Source: Methylomonas rhizoryzae (lineage in GTDB: Bacteria > Pseudomonadota > Gammaproteobacteria > Methylococcales > Methylomonadaceae). From it: DNA of 64,000 nucleotides. The notes beneath the pieces are model-generated. The model was not told where the DNA came from, did not search any database, and was given only the letters and a program-made list of their open reading frames with translations. A program made the translations under genes and the position numbers. The stretch spans positions 2,542,001 through 2,606,000 of the forward strand of contig NZ_CP043929.1 in assembly GCF_008632455.1 (NCBI RefSeq). Direction: 5' to 3'. Of the stretch, positions 27,702-37,649 are shown piece by piece; the first letter of the stretch is position 1; each line of letters opens with the position of its first letter.

Positions 27702-28517
27702 TTAAAACGGATTTTCCTCGTAGGCGATATCTTCCGGTGTTTTTCCACTGCGTTTAGCTTGCTCTCTCGCTTGTATCCGAGCCTTGGCTTCTTCAGAACT
27801 TTGCCGGAAGCGATAGGATTCGTTGCCAGTTTCAAGGATATAGCAGTGGTGCGTCAGTCGATCCAATAAGGCGGTGGTCATTTTGGCATCACTGAACACG
27901 CTGGGCCATTCGGCAAAGGTCAAGTTGGTGGAGATGACCACGCTGGTTCGCTCGTACAGCTTCGATAACAAGTGAAACAACAACGCGCCACCATCCTTGG
28001 AAAACGGCAAGTAGCCCAGTTCATCCAAGATGACCAAATCGACCTGCATCAAGCGATAGGCTAATTTGCCTTGGTTGCCAGCGGCCTTTTCCCGTTCGAG
28101 TTGTGTGACCAGATCGATGGTGGAATAAAAACGGACGCGCTTGCCGTGGTCAGTAACGGCTTTGACGCCGAACGCGGTGGCCAGATGCGTCTTGCCGGTA
28201 CCGGTGCCGCCCACCAGCACCACGTTATGGGCGGCGTCGATAAAGGCGCCGCTCGCCAGTTGTTCCACCAAGACGCGATCCACCTTGGCTTGCTCAAAGT
28301 CAAAACCGGCCAAGTTGCGATGCACGGGGAATCGTGCGCTTTGAAGTTGGTACCGAATCGAGCGAATGTGTTGGTCCTCGATTTCCGCGTGCAGTAGTTG
28401 CCACAGCAACCATTCCGAGGATTGCAATTTGGCACCGCCTTGGCTGGCGACTTCGGCGTAAGCTGAGGCCATGCCGAAGAGTTTAAGAGATTTCAATTCC
28501 GCTTCCAGATCACGCAT
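27702..28517 (-). CDS. istB: IS21 helper ATPase IstB
   Basis: A 271-residue AAA+ protein with Walker A VGGTGTGKTHLA, Walker B LVILDELGYLPF and sensor VVISTNLTFAEWPSVF, the DnaC-like signature of IstB. It assists the IstA transposase by remodelling target DNA. It starts eight bases inside the end of istA, the normal coupling in IS21 elements. It appears intact. Confidence 0.95.
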   Translation of the reverse strand: MRDLEAELKSLKLFGMASAYAEVASQGGAKLQSSEWLLWQLLHAEIEDQHIRSIRYQLQSARFPVHRNLAGFDFEQAKVDRVLVEQLASGAFIDAAHNVVLVGGTGTGKTHLATAFGVKAVTDHGKRVRFYSTIDLVTQLEREKAAGNQGKLAYRLMQVDLVILDELGYLPFSKDGGALLFHLLSKLYERTSVVISTNLTFAEWPSVFSDAKMTTALLDRLTHHCYILETGNESYRFRQSSEEAKARIQAREQAKRSGKTPEDIAYEENPF

Positions 28518-30060
28518 CGCCGTTCTCCTGATCCACCAGAGCTAAGTCGAACGCTTCGCGCAATTGCTCATATCGCGCGGTATCGGCGATGGGCGCATCC
28601 TTGATCTGTAAGACGTCAGGCGTGATTACCGTCTGCGGTTCGGCAGGCGGTTGACCGTCCCCGGCGAGCGTAGACACGAGATGTTTGACCTGCTCGATAC
28701 TGATCACCCCGGCGGCCAGCAAAGACTCAACCGCCGCCAACACCGCATCCAGCCCTTGCCGGGGTACGCAGGCTAAAAGATCAGCCATCGCTCGATCACC
28801 GCCAGGGCGCTTGTTTAACACGAGCCGCAAAGAAGACAACGGTTTCGGCATCTCAACAAAGGGCGCACCATTGCGTAACGCGCCGGGTTTACGCGCCAAT
28901 AACGGCAGATAGTGTTGCCAATCGTAGCTGACCTGATCGCGATCCAACAGTCGCACATGGCTGGCAATCCAGGCATCGTCGGCATAGAGTTCAAGCTGTT
29001 CCGGATACAAGCGCACACTGATCCGTCGATTAGCAAAACGGCAAGGCACCGAATAGCGGTTTCGTTTCACCGTCACCAAGCAGGTGCTGGATACACGAGC
29101 CACAAACTCAATGTAACCATCGAACACGCCAGGCATGGGCATCAACTCCGGTTGTTCCAGTTCCAGCGCCTCTTGTAGCGTTAACCCTTGGCGTTCCGGC
29201 CAAGATAGTTCCGTCCACAAGGCTCGGCAACGGGCTTCCAGCCACTCATTCAACTCGGCAAAGCTGGCAAAACATTGTTGACTGGCATCCAGCCAAATGC
29301 GCCGCCGGCTATCCTGCACATTCTTCTCAACGATGCCTTTTTCCCAGCCGGATGCGACATTGCAGAAGTCAGGATCGAACAAGTAATACGCCGTCATTGC
29401 CGCAAAACGCGTATTGACGATGCGTTCTTTGCCTTTCTGTACCTTGTCGACCGCCGTCTTCATGTTGTCGTATATCCCCCGCAACGGCACGCCGCCAAAA
29501 GCCTGAAATGCGCGGCGATGGGCGTCGAACAGCATCTCATGGCTTTGGCTTGGATAAGCGGAAAGCAAAAAGGCACGGCTGGCACACAGCTTGGTATGGG
29601 CAATCTGCAAACGCCTATAAACGCCACCGACCACCAGAGACTCTTCGCTCCAGTCGAATTGAAAGGCTTCGCCCCAACGGAATTTCAATGGGACAAAGGC
29701 GTGTTTGCCAGCCTGGCTACCGACACCCTGACGCCAGGCACGGATGTAATCGGTAAGCTGCGTGTAGCCGCCGTCATAGCCGGCTTTCTGTAACTCTTCC
29801 AATAACTTCAAGGCGGTTCGTCGCTCCCGCTTGGGGCGATAGCTGTCAGCGATCAGCGCTTGTTTGAGTTGATCCTCAAACGGGGAAAGCTTGGTTGAGC
29901 CGGGCTGGCGTTTATATTTCGGGTCGGTCCCATTGGGCATACGCAACCACTTTTTAACGGTATTGCGAGACAGACTCGTCCGTTTGGCAATCTCGTTGAT
30001 GGAGAGTTTGTCACGGAAATACATCCGCCGAATTTTTGAAAATAAGATCATGGTTATCAC
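28510..30060 (-). CDS. istA: IS21 transposase IstA
   Basis: A 516-residue transposase with an N-terminal helix-turn-helix (KLSINEIAKRTSLSRNTVKKWL), a DDE integrase core (FQFDWSEES for the first aspartate, GIYDNMKTAVDK for the second, NVASGWEKGIVEKNVQ for the glutamate) and a C-terminal beta domain (RNRYSVPCRFANRRISVRLY). Length is as expected and no frameshift is seen, so the element may be active. Confidence 0.95.
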   Translation of the reverse strand: MITMILFSKIRRMYFRDKLSINEIAKRTSLSRNTVKKWLRMPNGTDPKYKRQPGSTKLSPFEDQLKQALIADSYRPKRERRTALKLLEELQKAGYDGGYTQLTDYIRAWRQGVGSQAGKHAFVPLKFRWGEAFQFDWSEESLVVGGVYRRLQIAHTKLCASRAFLLSAYPSQSHEMLFDAHRRAFQAFGGVPLRGIYDNMKTAVDKVQKGKERIVNTRFAAMTAYYLFDPDFCNVASGWEKGIVEKNVQDSRRRIWLDASQQCFASFAELNEWLEARCRALWTELSWPERQGLTLQEALELEQPELMPMPGVFDGYIEFVARVSSTCLVTVKRNRYSVPCRFANRRISVRLYPEQLELYADDAWIASHVRLLDRDQVSYDWQHYLPLLARKPGALRNGAPFVEMPKPLSSLRLVLNKRPGGDRAMADLLACVPRQGLDAVLAAVESLLAAGVISIEQVKHLVSTLAGDGQPPAEPQTVITPDVLQIKDAPIADTARYEQLREAFDLALVDQENGDA

Positions 30061-30166
30061 CTTCTAAGCTCCTGTCTAATTTTTGGACAGGACAGGTTAA
30101 TAACCCTGGTCAATTTTCGGCCGGAATTCGGCCTCTTACTTGGTCAATTTTCAACCGGCGTCAACA

Positions 30167-32103
30167 GCCATCTTTATTATGCAGTACGCAAGACGTTTGT
30201 TCCCAAAGATTATTTGGCCTGCGAGACGCCACAAATCGTCAAAGTCAGAGCGATTCTTTCCTGGGAGAGATTACCGACAGGTCCCGGATACACGCCGGCA
30301 TGGGGTAACATTCTCGAAACTTGGGTTCAAATCAAGCCGAAGAAAAAACCCGTGGTCTTTTATCCCATTCTCACATACGATCCCATCGAGATATTCAAAC
30401 CAGTGCCTGACTTACAGGTTGAGCCGCCAATAGGCCCCATCCCTCCTGTCGAAAAGTTCGTAATTACCGGAACTAAGGCCGAGATTAAGGCGCTGATAGA
30501 CCAGTCATTCGAGGCGGAACGAATCATCAAGGAGGAAGGCAAGGTAGAACCGGAGCGGATTGAGTTCAAAAACCTGATCATGCAGAACCCGAACTATTTC
30601 GGTTCGATCAGTGAGTCGCAAGACCAAAACGTCATATTGAATGCCGTTTACAGCCTACCCCCGAAAACCGTCGAGGCAATGCTTCCCAAGCTTGCCATTG
30701 ATCCGGGCTGGCTGGTTCCGGTAAAACCGATGTTCTACAACACGACTTATGAAGAACTGAAGTGCGTCGGCCTATATCCGGAAAACGACCTGCTGGAAGC
30801 CGTCATCGAAATTAAATTGCCTTACGGATTCAATGGGGAGCTTTGTACGCTGGGAAGCACCCAATATGTCGCTTTTTATATCGATTACCACGACGGCGCT
30901 GGCTACCAGCATGCAGCGACATCGACCGTAGCGGCCCACGACATACCCGCTGTCAACGACAATCACTTGTATTACGCCGTCAGTGCGAGCATTCCGGATA
31001 TCGCTTCAAAACTGAAAACATGTACGATCGAAAATATCGTCAAAGTCAAAGCGATACTTTCCTGGAATCAGGATCCCACGCCGTTCGGTCCCATGCACAT
31101 TCCGCCCTGGGGCAATGCACTGGAACGCAATATCCAGATCAGGCCCAAAGACGGCCAAAGCGTCAAATGCGATATCAGCATCGTAAATGAGGTGCATACC
31201 GACGATATCAGCAAAGCCGGCAGCAGCGCAGGCCTGGCAATCAAAATCAACGCCGTAGGAACTGCGGTTCCTTTCGTATTCGACCGGCCTTTTGGCGGGG
31301 TCGTCGCTTGCTGGGGAAATGTCAACCTTCCGGACGCCGCCTATTACCGGTTTCGTTACAGCGATGATGGCGGTGCCACCTGGAATAACGTCAAAGACGA
31401 CAGAATCGCACGCCATCCTTCACCGTTTATTACCACTATTCCGAGGAGCCCGGATAGCGATGGCTGGTTCAGCATAAGCGAGTACAACACAGATGTGGCG
31501 AACTACGCTCTTACCGCACTGGTGCATTGGAAAAGCGCTGGAAAAAATGGCGCTTATTTACTCAGGCTGGAAGTGGCAAAACCGGACAAAACGCTAATTT
31601 GCGACGACGAAGTGGCGATCAAGCTGGATAACGAAGGCATAGCGTTCTTCTCATTTGGCGGTACGCCGGCGTTGCTGCCGACCTCAGGTGTTGCCGTCAA
31701 GGATGTCAGTGGCCATTATAAAAAATGCGAGGAGTTTAAAGGCGACGACTTGATTAAGATCTGGGGTAACTTCAGGGATGACTATTTCAGAAACTTCAAC
31801 CTGACCGTATTCGGCGGAAATATCGCCGCAACCGGCGTCGAAATCGGTTCCGGCCGCTACGATTCCGGCATTCCGGGTATCAACGATACCGGAATCATCG
31901 GCGCTCATGACGGCGGACCGGGGCTTGAAATCGCCACACTTAACTTGTGCAGTATTCCGCAAGCGCCGGTTAAAGTGAAATGTGCATACGGCATCAGGCT
32001 AGCGGTATGGGACCGGGCAATCCTTGGCTACGTCAGCGGCTACGAGTACAACACAACCCGGCACGGTAATGCCGCTTATGTCACTTTTAACTGGAGTCCG
32101 TAA
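30167..32103 (+). pseudogene. Large repeat-containing protein of unknown function, 5' end removed by IS21
   Basis: The reading frame is open right up to the IS21 end (SHLYYAVRKTFVPKDYLACE...), which shows that the real N-terminus lay further left. The first ~60 residues repeat later in the same protein: DNHLYYAVSASIPD and IVKVKAILSWNQDP (about residues 255-300) match HLYYAV and IVKVRAILSWERLP at the start, each followed by a proline/glycine loop and a WGN motif. About 645 codons remain, rich in beta-type segments, without membrane helices. I do not recognise the family. The M4 peptidase follows 437 bases downstream on the same strand. A TTG within the remaining frame could start a shortened product. 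Confidence 0.8.
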
Positions 32104-32540
32104 GGTTGCTAGCCGTCTTTCTTTAAGCGCCACTGTGAAAGCCAGCATATCCCGAGGAGCGGCGCTTCGTGGCGCAAGCGCCGCTCCTACCAACGGAAAC
32201 ATTCATTTGTATGGGCAATACGCTGCCTTCATGGGCGTTGGGAATAGCCTATACGGTAAATCGACGACTGACGGACTAGCCGCTTTTGACACCCGCTGGC
32301 CATATTTCCAGGTATCGAATGTCAAGACCGGCCGACGCCCGGTCTTGACGCATAGGTAGGCGATTGCCGTTTCCGAAGATTTGAACTTCACGCCATAAGC
32401 GCCCGCTAGCGTCACGATGCCTTTTAAAAACAACCTTTTGAAAATGTATCTTTCCTCATTGCATCGGTATTCAACGGAACCATCGGGGGATAACTTGCAG
32501 AGACGATGCATCAAGACCAAACACATAGAAGGGGAAAATC
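32104..32540. other. Intergenic region with two strong hairpins
   Basis: The 437 bases between the truncated gene and the M4 peptidase contain two near-perfect inverted repeats, at about 32156-32189 (GGAGCGGCGCTT / AAGCGCCGCTCC) and 32322-32350 (GTCAAGACCGG / CCGGTCTTGAC). They look like transcription terminators or REP-type units. No gene is evident; AGAAGGGGAAA stands before the peptidase start. Confidence 0.6.
32322..32350 (+). repeat. Perfect 11-bp inverted repeat
   Basis: GTCAAGACCGG and CCGGTCTTGAC flank a seven-base loop. It may be a terminator or REP unit between the truncated gene and the peptidase gene. Confidence 0.55.
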
Positions 32541-35500
32541 ATGAATCGGATTGCACTGAATGAACATATCGCGCAACTGCGCGCCCGAGACCCTATGCTC
32601 GCCGTCACCTTCAACCCGGAAAAATCGGCGATTGCAATGCTGAGAGGCAATCTTGCCGATAGCATAGCCTCCGCGGAATTAACCGGAGCGCCTTACGGCT
32701 GCGCCCGCCGTTTTATCCGGGAAAACCGCAGCATCCTCGGCGACATAGACGAAAGCACTGGCCTCGATAATGCAAGAGTCATGATCGACCGGCAGGGCAT
32801 GACCCATGTGGTCTTCACACAGAAGTACGGAAGCGCCGAAGTGCTGGGGGGAAACGTAACCGTTCACTATGGCGCCGACGGAGCCGTCTACCTGGTCAAT
32901 TCCACACTCGCTACATCGATCGACGTGCCGGACAGCCCCCGAATCCGGTCCGGCCGTGCGGTCGAAATCGCCCAAGACCGGGCCGGCCCCGGCTCCGTCC
33001 CCTTTAACGATACGGCCCCGGCCTTGGTCGTGGTCGATGCCAAAACCCTGCATAAGGAGCAGCAAGCGCAGAAATACTATCTTTGCTGGCAAATCAGAGT
33101 CGTACCGTCGGCCGCCGGCGGCTCCACCGATTCGGTTTATCTGATAGACGCCATCGACGGCCAAGTTCTGCTGGAATATCCCGCGCTACAGACCGTGGGT
33201 ACCGGCTACTACTCGGCCGGCGCTGCACTGAACTCCGAGGCCTCGGGGACGGTTTTCCGGCTGAGGGATACGGCAACCTCGGCAGCCTGGCCGGTCGGGA
33301 CCAGACCGGTTATCCACACCTATGACGATGCAAATACCGCCAGCTTGAGCTTGAGAAACTACTCGGAAGATGCCGACGACAACTGGAATAATGGTGGAGC
33401 CGCACCGGCAAACCGTTTCGACGACCAACGCACCGAAGTCGATCTGCACCGTTTCCTGGGCTATGTGCTGGATTATTACTACCAAACTCACGGGCAAAAT
33501 AGCTGGGACGGCGCGGGTGCCGACGTCAGGGGCCACGCCCATAACATGTATGACCCCGGCGGCGTTATCGGCATGCCCAACAATGCCTTTTGGGACCCCG
33601 GCACGCACGAATTGTATTTCGGTGACGGAGACGGCATCGATCGTGATTTTTTTCCGGTTCTGGATACGACGGCCCACGAATTTACCCACGGGGTCAACAC
33701 CGGCTTCAACGTGGTTCAAACCTATGACGGCGAAACCGGCGCTTTGAACGAGGCGATTGCCGATCTTTTCGGCGCTTTCGTTGCCAGCGGCCACGCCGCC
33801 GACGATCCGTGGCCTTGGCATCATGGCCGGCAATACCGGCTGGACGGTACGGTGGGCCGGAATATGATCGATCCCAGCCGCGACACGGCAGGGGTGGTCC
33901 AATACGATGCCACCAGCGACGTAACCAAGGCAACCAGTTGCCGGAACGGCTTTTATCCCGACCACTACAGCATCCGTTATACAGGCGGTTTAGACTACCA
34001 CGGCGTGCATTGGAACTGCCCCATTATCACCCACGCTGTCTATCTGATGATCAACGGCGGAACCCACCGACTTTCCGGCGTTACCGTCGCCGGCATCGGC
34101 ATCGGACCGGTAGAACAAATGGTGTACCGGGTCATTTCGACCGGCCTTCTGACCAATAACGCCGTATTCACGGATTTCCGCCTTGCCTTCATTTCGGCCT
34201 GCAAGGATCTGTATCCGGGCAACCTGAACCATCTGCTCTCGGTCAAACAGGCTTTTCACGCGATCGGAATCGGGCCCGATTTAGGCATGCACTTTCTGGT
34301 GGAACGCAGTACGCTGGGAGAAGATGAAATCAGTGCCCGGCGCGCCGCCGGCAGTGCCGTCGTTCCGAACGCCTTTCGAGTCGTGGTTGACGGGTTTACC
34401 GCGGCGGAAATCGGCATCGCCGCCGCGAACGACACCTTGGACGTGCTATCGCCGATCGGTAGCGACATGCTCGTCGATTGCACCGGCAACACGACGAGTA
34501 CCGGGGGCTACGGGGCGGAAGAACAACGGGTCACCTTCCATTACGACCTCGATTTCGGTGCGACCAACGATGCATTCGACTTTCCGGAATCGACCAGATT
34601 GCTCACATTGAATGCAGCGATCGCCGGACTCGATCTGTCCGCCTCCGCCCAAATCGAACTGATCAAACAGCCGAATCCCTTCATCCTGCACGGTGATCCT
34701 CCATGGCTGAGTATCGATCTCAGGGTATTCGTCGTCAGAGCTGGCGAAACGAAATTCGGCGTGACGATGGGCGCCGGTGCATCGGATGCGCCGGCCTTCA
34801 TTCAAGACGTGATGAAAGCACTGACGGACGGAAACGGCACGGCGGGCGGCCAGTCGTTCGACGGGCTACCGGTGGACCAGGCAAACTCTGCGCTTTATCT
34901 GCATAGCGGCGATACCTATTTTAACTTTGCGCTGGCCAAAGTGCATTACATCGGCACTCTCAGCGCCGCAAACGTGCGAGTGTTCTTCCGCCTGTTATCG
35001 ACCCAGTCGACCAACACCGACTACGATATACCGGCGGGAACGAATTACCCGATGACGGGCGCTTACCGGTTCTGGTCCGACGGTACCTTCAACGGGCAAA
35101 AAATCCCGCTGCCCGGTATTCGGGGCAACGAATACGTGACGATTCCGTGCTTTGCGCTACCGCGCGTCAATACCGCAACTACCGGTATGGTTGACCAGGC
35201 CGATACTCGAACCGACGGCTCCGGCACTGTGTTCGGAAACGTACAGACCATTACCGCGAACGCCGACGGCTCGGAAGTCGACGTATTCTTCGGCTGCTGG
35301 CTGGATACCAACCAGCCATCCAATAAAGTTTTGCCGGCGACCGTGATAGCGGGAAACGAGGATGGCCCGTTTTCCGCGGCCGACGCCGCCGTTTCCGTGC
35401 AGGAGGCCATCATCCGCAATGGGCATCAATGCCTGATTGCCGAGATCGCGTTTGATCAGGTCGCAATACCCGTGGGCAAAGATCCATCGAACTGGGACAA

Positions 35501-36560
35501 ACTGGCGCAACGCAACATAGCCTGGAGCGACATTGGTTCCGCTCAGGCGGTGAGCACCTTCGAAATCCGGTCGACACCCGCTGCGGCAATTCAAGCGGGT
35601 CTGTTGCCAGACGAGTTGATGATCGATTGGGGAAACATGCCGGACGGAAGCACGGCGACGATTTACCTGCCCGAGGTCGACGTGAGCGATGTGCTTGCGA
35701 TGGCCGACAAAATGTACACCAACCACCGGCTGGAACCAGCCGACGCGCATACTTTGCTGTGCCCCAGCGGCGGTATTACCTATATACCGATTCCTTCCGG
35801 CACCGCCAACGGTTACGCCGGTCTGCTTTCCGTCGAAATGCCCGTAACGGTGGATAAAGGGCAGGAGTTCAACATCTTGGTCCGGCAAATCACGAATGCC
35901 TTCGGCTATGGTGGCCCTGATGTACCTCGGAGCACTGAGGCTGCAGCTTTGTCGGCGTCCATCGTACGGCCGGACATCGAATGGCGGCGTGTTCTGGGCG
36001 CATTCCAGCTCGCGATTCCGGTCCGGAACAAAGAGACCATACTGGGCAACGAAGAACGGCAGCTTTCCGTGCTGCGCTGGATAGCACGGGGAATCCCGTT
36101 GAACAACCGGTGGTACTTCGTCTTCGACCGCTATCTCGGTTTAATCGCCAACCGGGTCGACGTTTTTGGCGGCGATTCCTCCAAAGTAGTGGCATCGCCC
36201 GACGGTAACTGGCAAGAAGCTTATCGGAAATGCCGTATGCTCGGCATTGTAAGCATTCTGCTCATCGTAACGTTTTTGGCTGCGCTCGGCGTGCTCAGCG
36301 GAAGCGCACGGACAACGGCCGGAATTTTGCTCTTTGCCTTGTTAGCCGCTACCGTCCGCACCTGGATTAACAATTGCCGGCCCGCGCAGTGCCAAATGCT
36401 GCGCGTACTGTTGATTGGTTCCGGGGTTGGAACCGCCATATTGGCTGTCCTCGGCTTTTTCGGAATCGGCGGACCGAGCCTTGGCGGTATGCTAACGCTA
36501 AGCGCCGGTATCACCGTTATAGCCATGCTCGTGAGCTGGCTGAAAGGTTGTTTTAATTGA
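32541..36560 (+). CDS. Large M4 (thermolysin-like) metallopeptidase with C-terminal membrane segments
   Basis: A 1339-residue protein. Residues ~40-210 look like the fungalysin/thermolysin propeptide. The catalytic domain (about 215-580) has HEFTH (379-383), the third zinc ligand E404 in GALNEAIADLFG, and the transition-state histidine H490 in DYHGVHWN, followed by GGTH and GIGIGPVEQMVYR, as in thermolysin. About 650 further residues hold beta-rich unknown domains. The last ~110 residues contain four hydrophobic segments (about 1233-1255, 1258-1276, 1292-1313, 1318-1336). No signal peptide is seen, which is unusual for this secreted family. AGAAGGGG precedes the ATG. Confidence 0.9.
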   Translation: MNRIALNEHIAQLRARDPMLAVTFNPEKSAIAMLRGNLADSIASAELTGAPYGCARRFIRENRSILGDIDESTGLDNARVMIDRQGMTHVVFTQKYGSAEVLGGNVTVHYGADGAVYLVNSTLATSIDVPDSPRIRSGRAVEIAQDRAGPGSVPFNDTAPALVVVDAKTLHKEQQAQKYYLCWQIRVVPSAAGGSTDSVYLIDAIDGQVLLEYPALQTVGTGYYSAGAALNSEASGTVFRLRDTATSAAWPVGTRPVIHTYDDANTASLSLRNYSEDADDNWNNGGAAPANRFDDQRTEVDLHRFLGYVLDYYYQTHGQNSWDGAGADVRGHAHNMYDPGGVIGMPNNAFWDPGTHELYFGDGDGIDRDFFPVLDTTAHEFTHGVNTGFNVVQTYDGETGALNEAIADLFGAFVASGHAADDPWPWHHGRQYRLDGTVGRNMIDPSRDTAGVVQYDATSDVTKATSCRNGFYPDHYSIRYTGGLDYHGVHWNCPIITHAVYLMINGGTHRLSGVTVAGIGIGPVEQMVYRVISTGLLTNNAVFTDFRLAFISACKDLYPGNLNHLLSVKQAFHAIGIGPDLGMHFLVERSTLGEDEISARRAAGSAVVPNAFRVVVDGFTAAEIGIAAANDTLDVLSPIGSDMLVDCTGNTTSTGGYGAEEQRVTFHYDLDFGATNDAFDFPESTRLLTLNAAIAGLDLSASAQIELIKQPNPFILHGDPPWLSIDLRVFVVRAGETKFGVTMGAGASDAPAFIQDVMKALTDGNGTAGGQSFDGLPVDQANSALYLHSGDTYFNFALAKVHYIGTLSAANVRVFFRLLSTQSTNTDYDIPAGTNYPMTGAYRFWSDGTFNGQKIPLPGIRGNEYVTIPCFALPRVNTATTGMVDQADTRTDGSGTVFGNVQTITANADGSEVDVFFGCWLDTNQPSNKVLPATVIAGNEDGPFSAADAAVSVQEAIIRNGHQCLIAEIAFDQVAIPVGKDPSNWDKLAQRNIAWSDIGSAQAVSTFEIRSTPAAAIQAGLLPDELMIDWGNMPDGSTATIYLPEVDVSDVLAMADKMYTNHRLEPADAHTLLCPSGGITYIPIPSGTANGYAGLLSVEMPVTVDKGQEFNILVRQITNAFGYGGPDVPRSTEAAALSASIVRPDIEWRRVLGAFQLAIPVRNKETILGNEERQLSVLRWIARGIPLNNRWYFVFDRYLGLIANRVDVFGGDSSKVVASPDGNWQEAYRKCRMLGIVSILLIVTFLAALGVLSGSARTTAGILLFALLAATVRTWINNCRPAQCQMLRVLLIGSGVGTAILAVLGFFGIGGPSLGGMLTLSAGITVIAMLVSWLKGCFN

Positions 36561-36611
36561 GGGGAAATTTCCTATTGCAATGCATCCATTGAGGCTAACT
36601 CAGCCGCCTAT

Positions 36612-36636
36612 ACCTGTCGGGGCGCCCCCGACAGGT
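36612..36636 (+). terminator. Strong hairpin after the M4 peptidase gene
   Basis: ACCTGTCGGGG and CCCCGACAGGT form an 11-bp stem with a three-base loop, 51 bases past the stop. No T run follows; it may also be a REP unit. Confidence 0.5.
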
Positions 36637-36790
36637 AGCTTTCGATGTTTGGCTTATCGGTGCGCCTAAAAACGAAAGTCAGAACATGGCTCCAAATAGT
36701 TTCCCGGAATTAGCATTGTGCAGAATTAAGATATCTATTCCCCTTTTTCAAAGTCCCTCGGTCTAATCACCCCTCGTCTCGACCTTACAA

Positions 36791-37020
36791 TGCTGGCTTT
36801 ACGTGGCCGAGGTCATCGATTTATTTTCCCGCCAAGTGGTGAAGTGGGCGAGTGATACTGATATGCTGACTTCGCTCTGTGTGTGGGGCTTGCAAATGGC
36901 TTTTTAGCGCTGTAAACCACCACCTGGCCCGCTGCATCGGTTCGATCCGCGCTACGTTCATCAGCGCCACTCGTCGGTGCGTTGAATGGCTAGTCAGGAG
37001 CGCTCAACTGCCATTGGCTT
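36791..37020 (+). pseudogene. Fragment of an IS3-family OrfB transposase
   Basis: The frame reads CWLYVAEVIDLFSRQVVKWA followed by a region like LCVWGLQMAF and then a stop; a PLHRFDPRYVHQRHSS-like continuation is recognisable as a decayed HHSDRGSQY region. This is the part of the integrase core between the first and second catalytic aspartates. It is a different IS3 subgroup from the element at 22.9 kb and has no visible ends. Confidence 0.65.
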
Positions 37021-37199
37021 GAAAATCGCGACAGTCGGCAAATGGCCGGGACTTGCCTGCCAGGATTTCATAAATTGTGAGATTTTGTTAGATTTTTACC
37101 GTTAATACTGCGATTTTTTAAGGGAATGAAAATCTCAACATTTATGCAAACGCTTGATTTTTATGGTCATGGCTTTTTCAGAAATTATGAGATCTGACA

Positions 37200-37505
37200 A
37201 CTTCTGTGCGAACACATCGATGAAAGCGGCAAGAAGGTGGACTAGGTCTCCTGGTTTCAGTATGTTACTGAAGAGGAATCGGCGGCTTATGCGCAATTAC
37301 AACGCAAAGTGCTGGAAAATTTCTCAGTCAACCCTGCAAGGAAGGATTGAGGTCGATCTACAATTATGCCAGCGATCTGACATGGCTGCCCCGCGCCAAT
37401 TTTAGCGAAGAAGGCTATTATTTTGATGTTGAGGACACTCAGGAATGGGATCGATGGTGGGCACTAAATCTACCCGAATGGCTGGAGCGCTTCAATGCTT
37501 ATTGA
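37200..37505 (+). pseudogene. Broken gene of unknown function
   Basis: Two pieces in different frames look coding: EEESAAYAQLQRKVLENFSV, preceded by an in-frame TAG and followed by a TGA, and then SDLTWLPRANFSEEGYYFDV continuing to LPEWLERFNAY and a stop near 37505. A frameshift around 37350 and at least one stop separate them. I do not recognise the family. Confidence 0.45.
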
Positions 37506-37649
37506 TTCGTTAAACGATTGGTGTTGGCGTGTGCTGCGGTCGGATTCAAGTAAAAATTGATCTCATTTTCAATGAATACTTATCAAACTCGACCAAACGC
37601 CCCCGATAATTTTATGAATTAATTTTCATTAGATAACCAAAATATCTTG

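Larger units (their letters stand above)
27555..30166 (-). mobile_element. IS21-type insertion sequence
   Basis: A 2612-bp element with matching termini: TGTTGACACCGGT at the left and, on the other strand, TGTTGACGCCGGT at the right. Each is followed by AAAATTGACCA, which recurs internally as the multiple end repeats typical of IS21. It carries intact istA and istB. No target duplication is visible: the left flank is intron sequence and the right flank is an unrelated coding region, so insertion was probably accompanied by deletion or recombination. Confidence 0.9.
36561..37649. other. Gene-poor region with decayed fragments
   Basis: This ~1.1 kb contains no intact gene. It holds the hairpin after the peptidase, an IS3 OrfB fragment near 36.8 kb and a broken gene at about 37.2-37.5 kb. 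The stretch 37020-37190 is AT-rich and shows nothing recognisable. Confidence 0.6.

Noticed and set aside
27371..27835. 154-codon minus-strand frame crossing the IS21 left end
   Set aside because: It joins istB antisense-frame, IS end and intron sequence without any domain; artefact of element fusion.
37154..37405. 83-codon plus-strand frame near 37.3 kb
   Set aside because: Coding-like peptides of the decayed gene here lie in other frames; this one has an unnatural composition.
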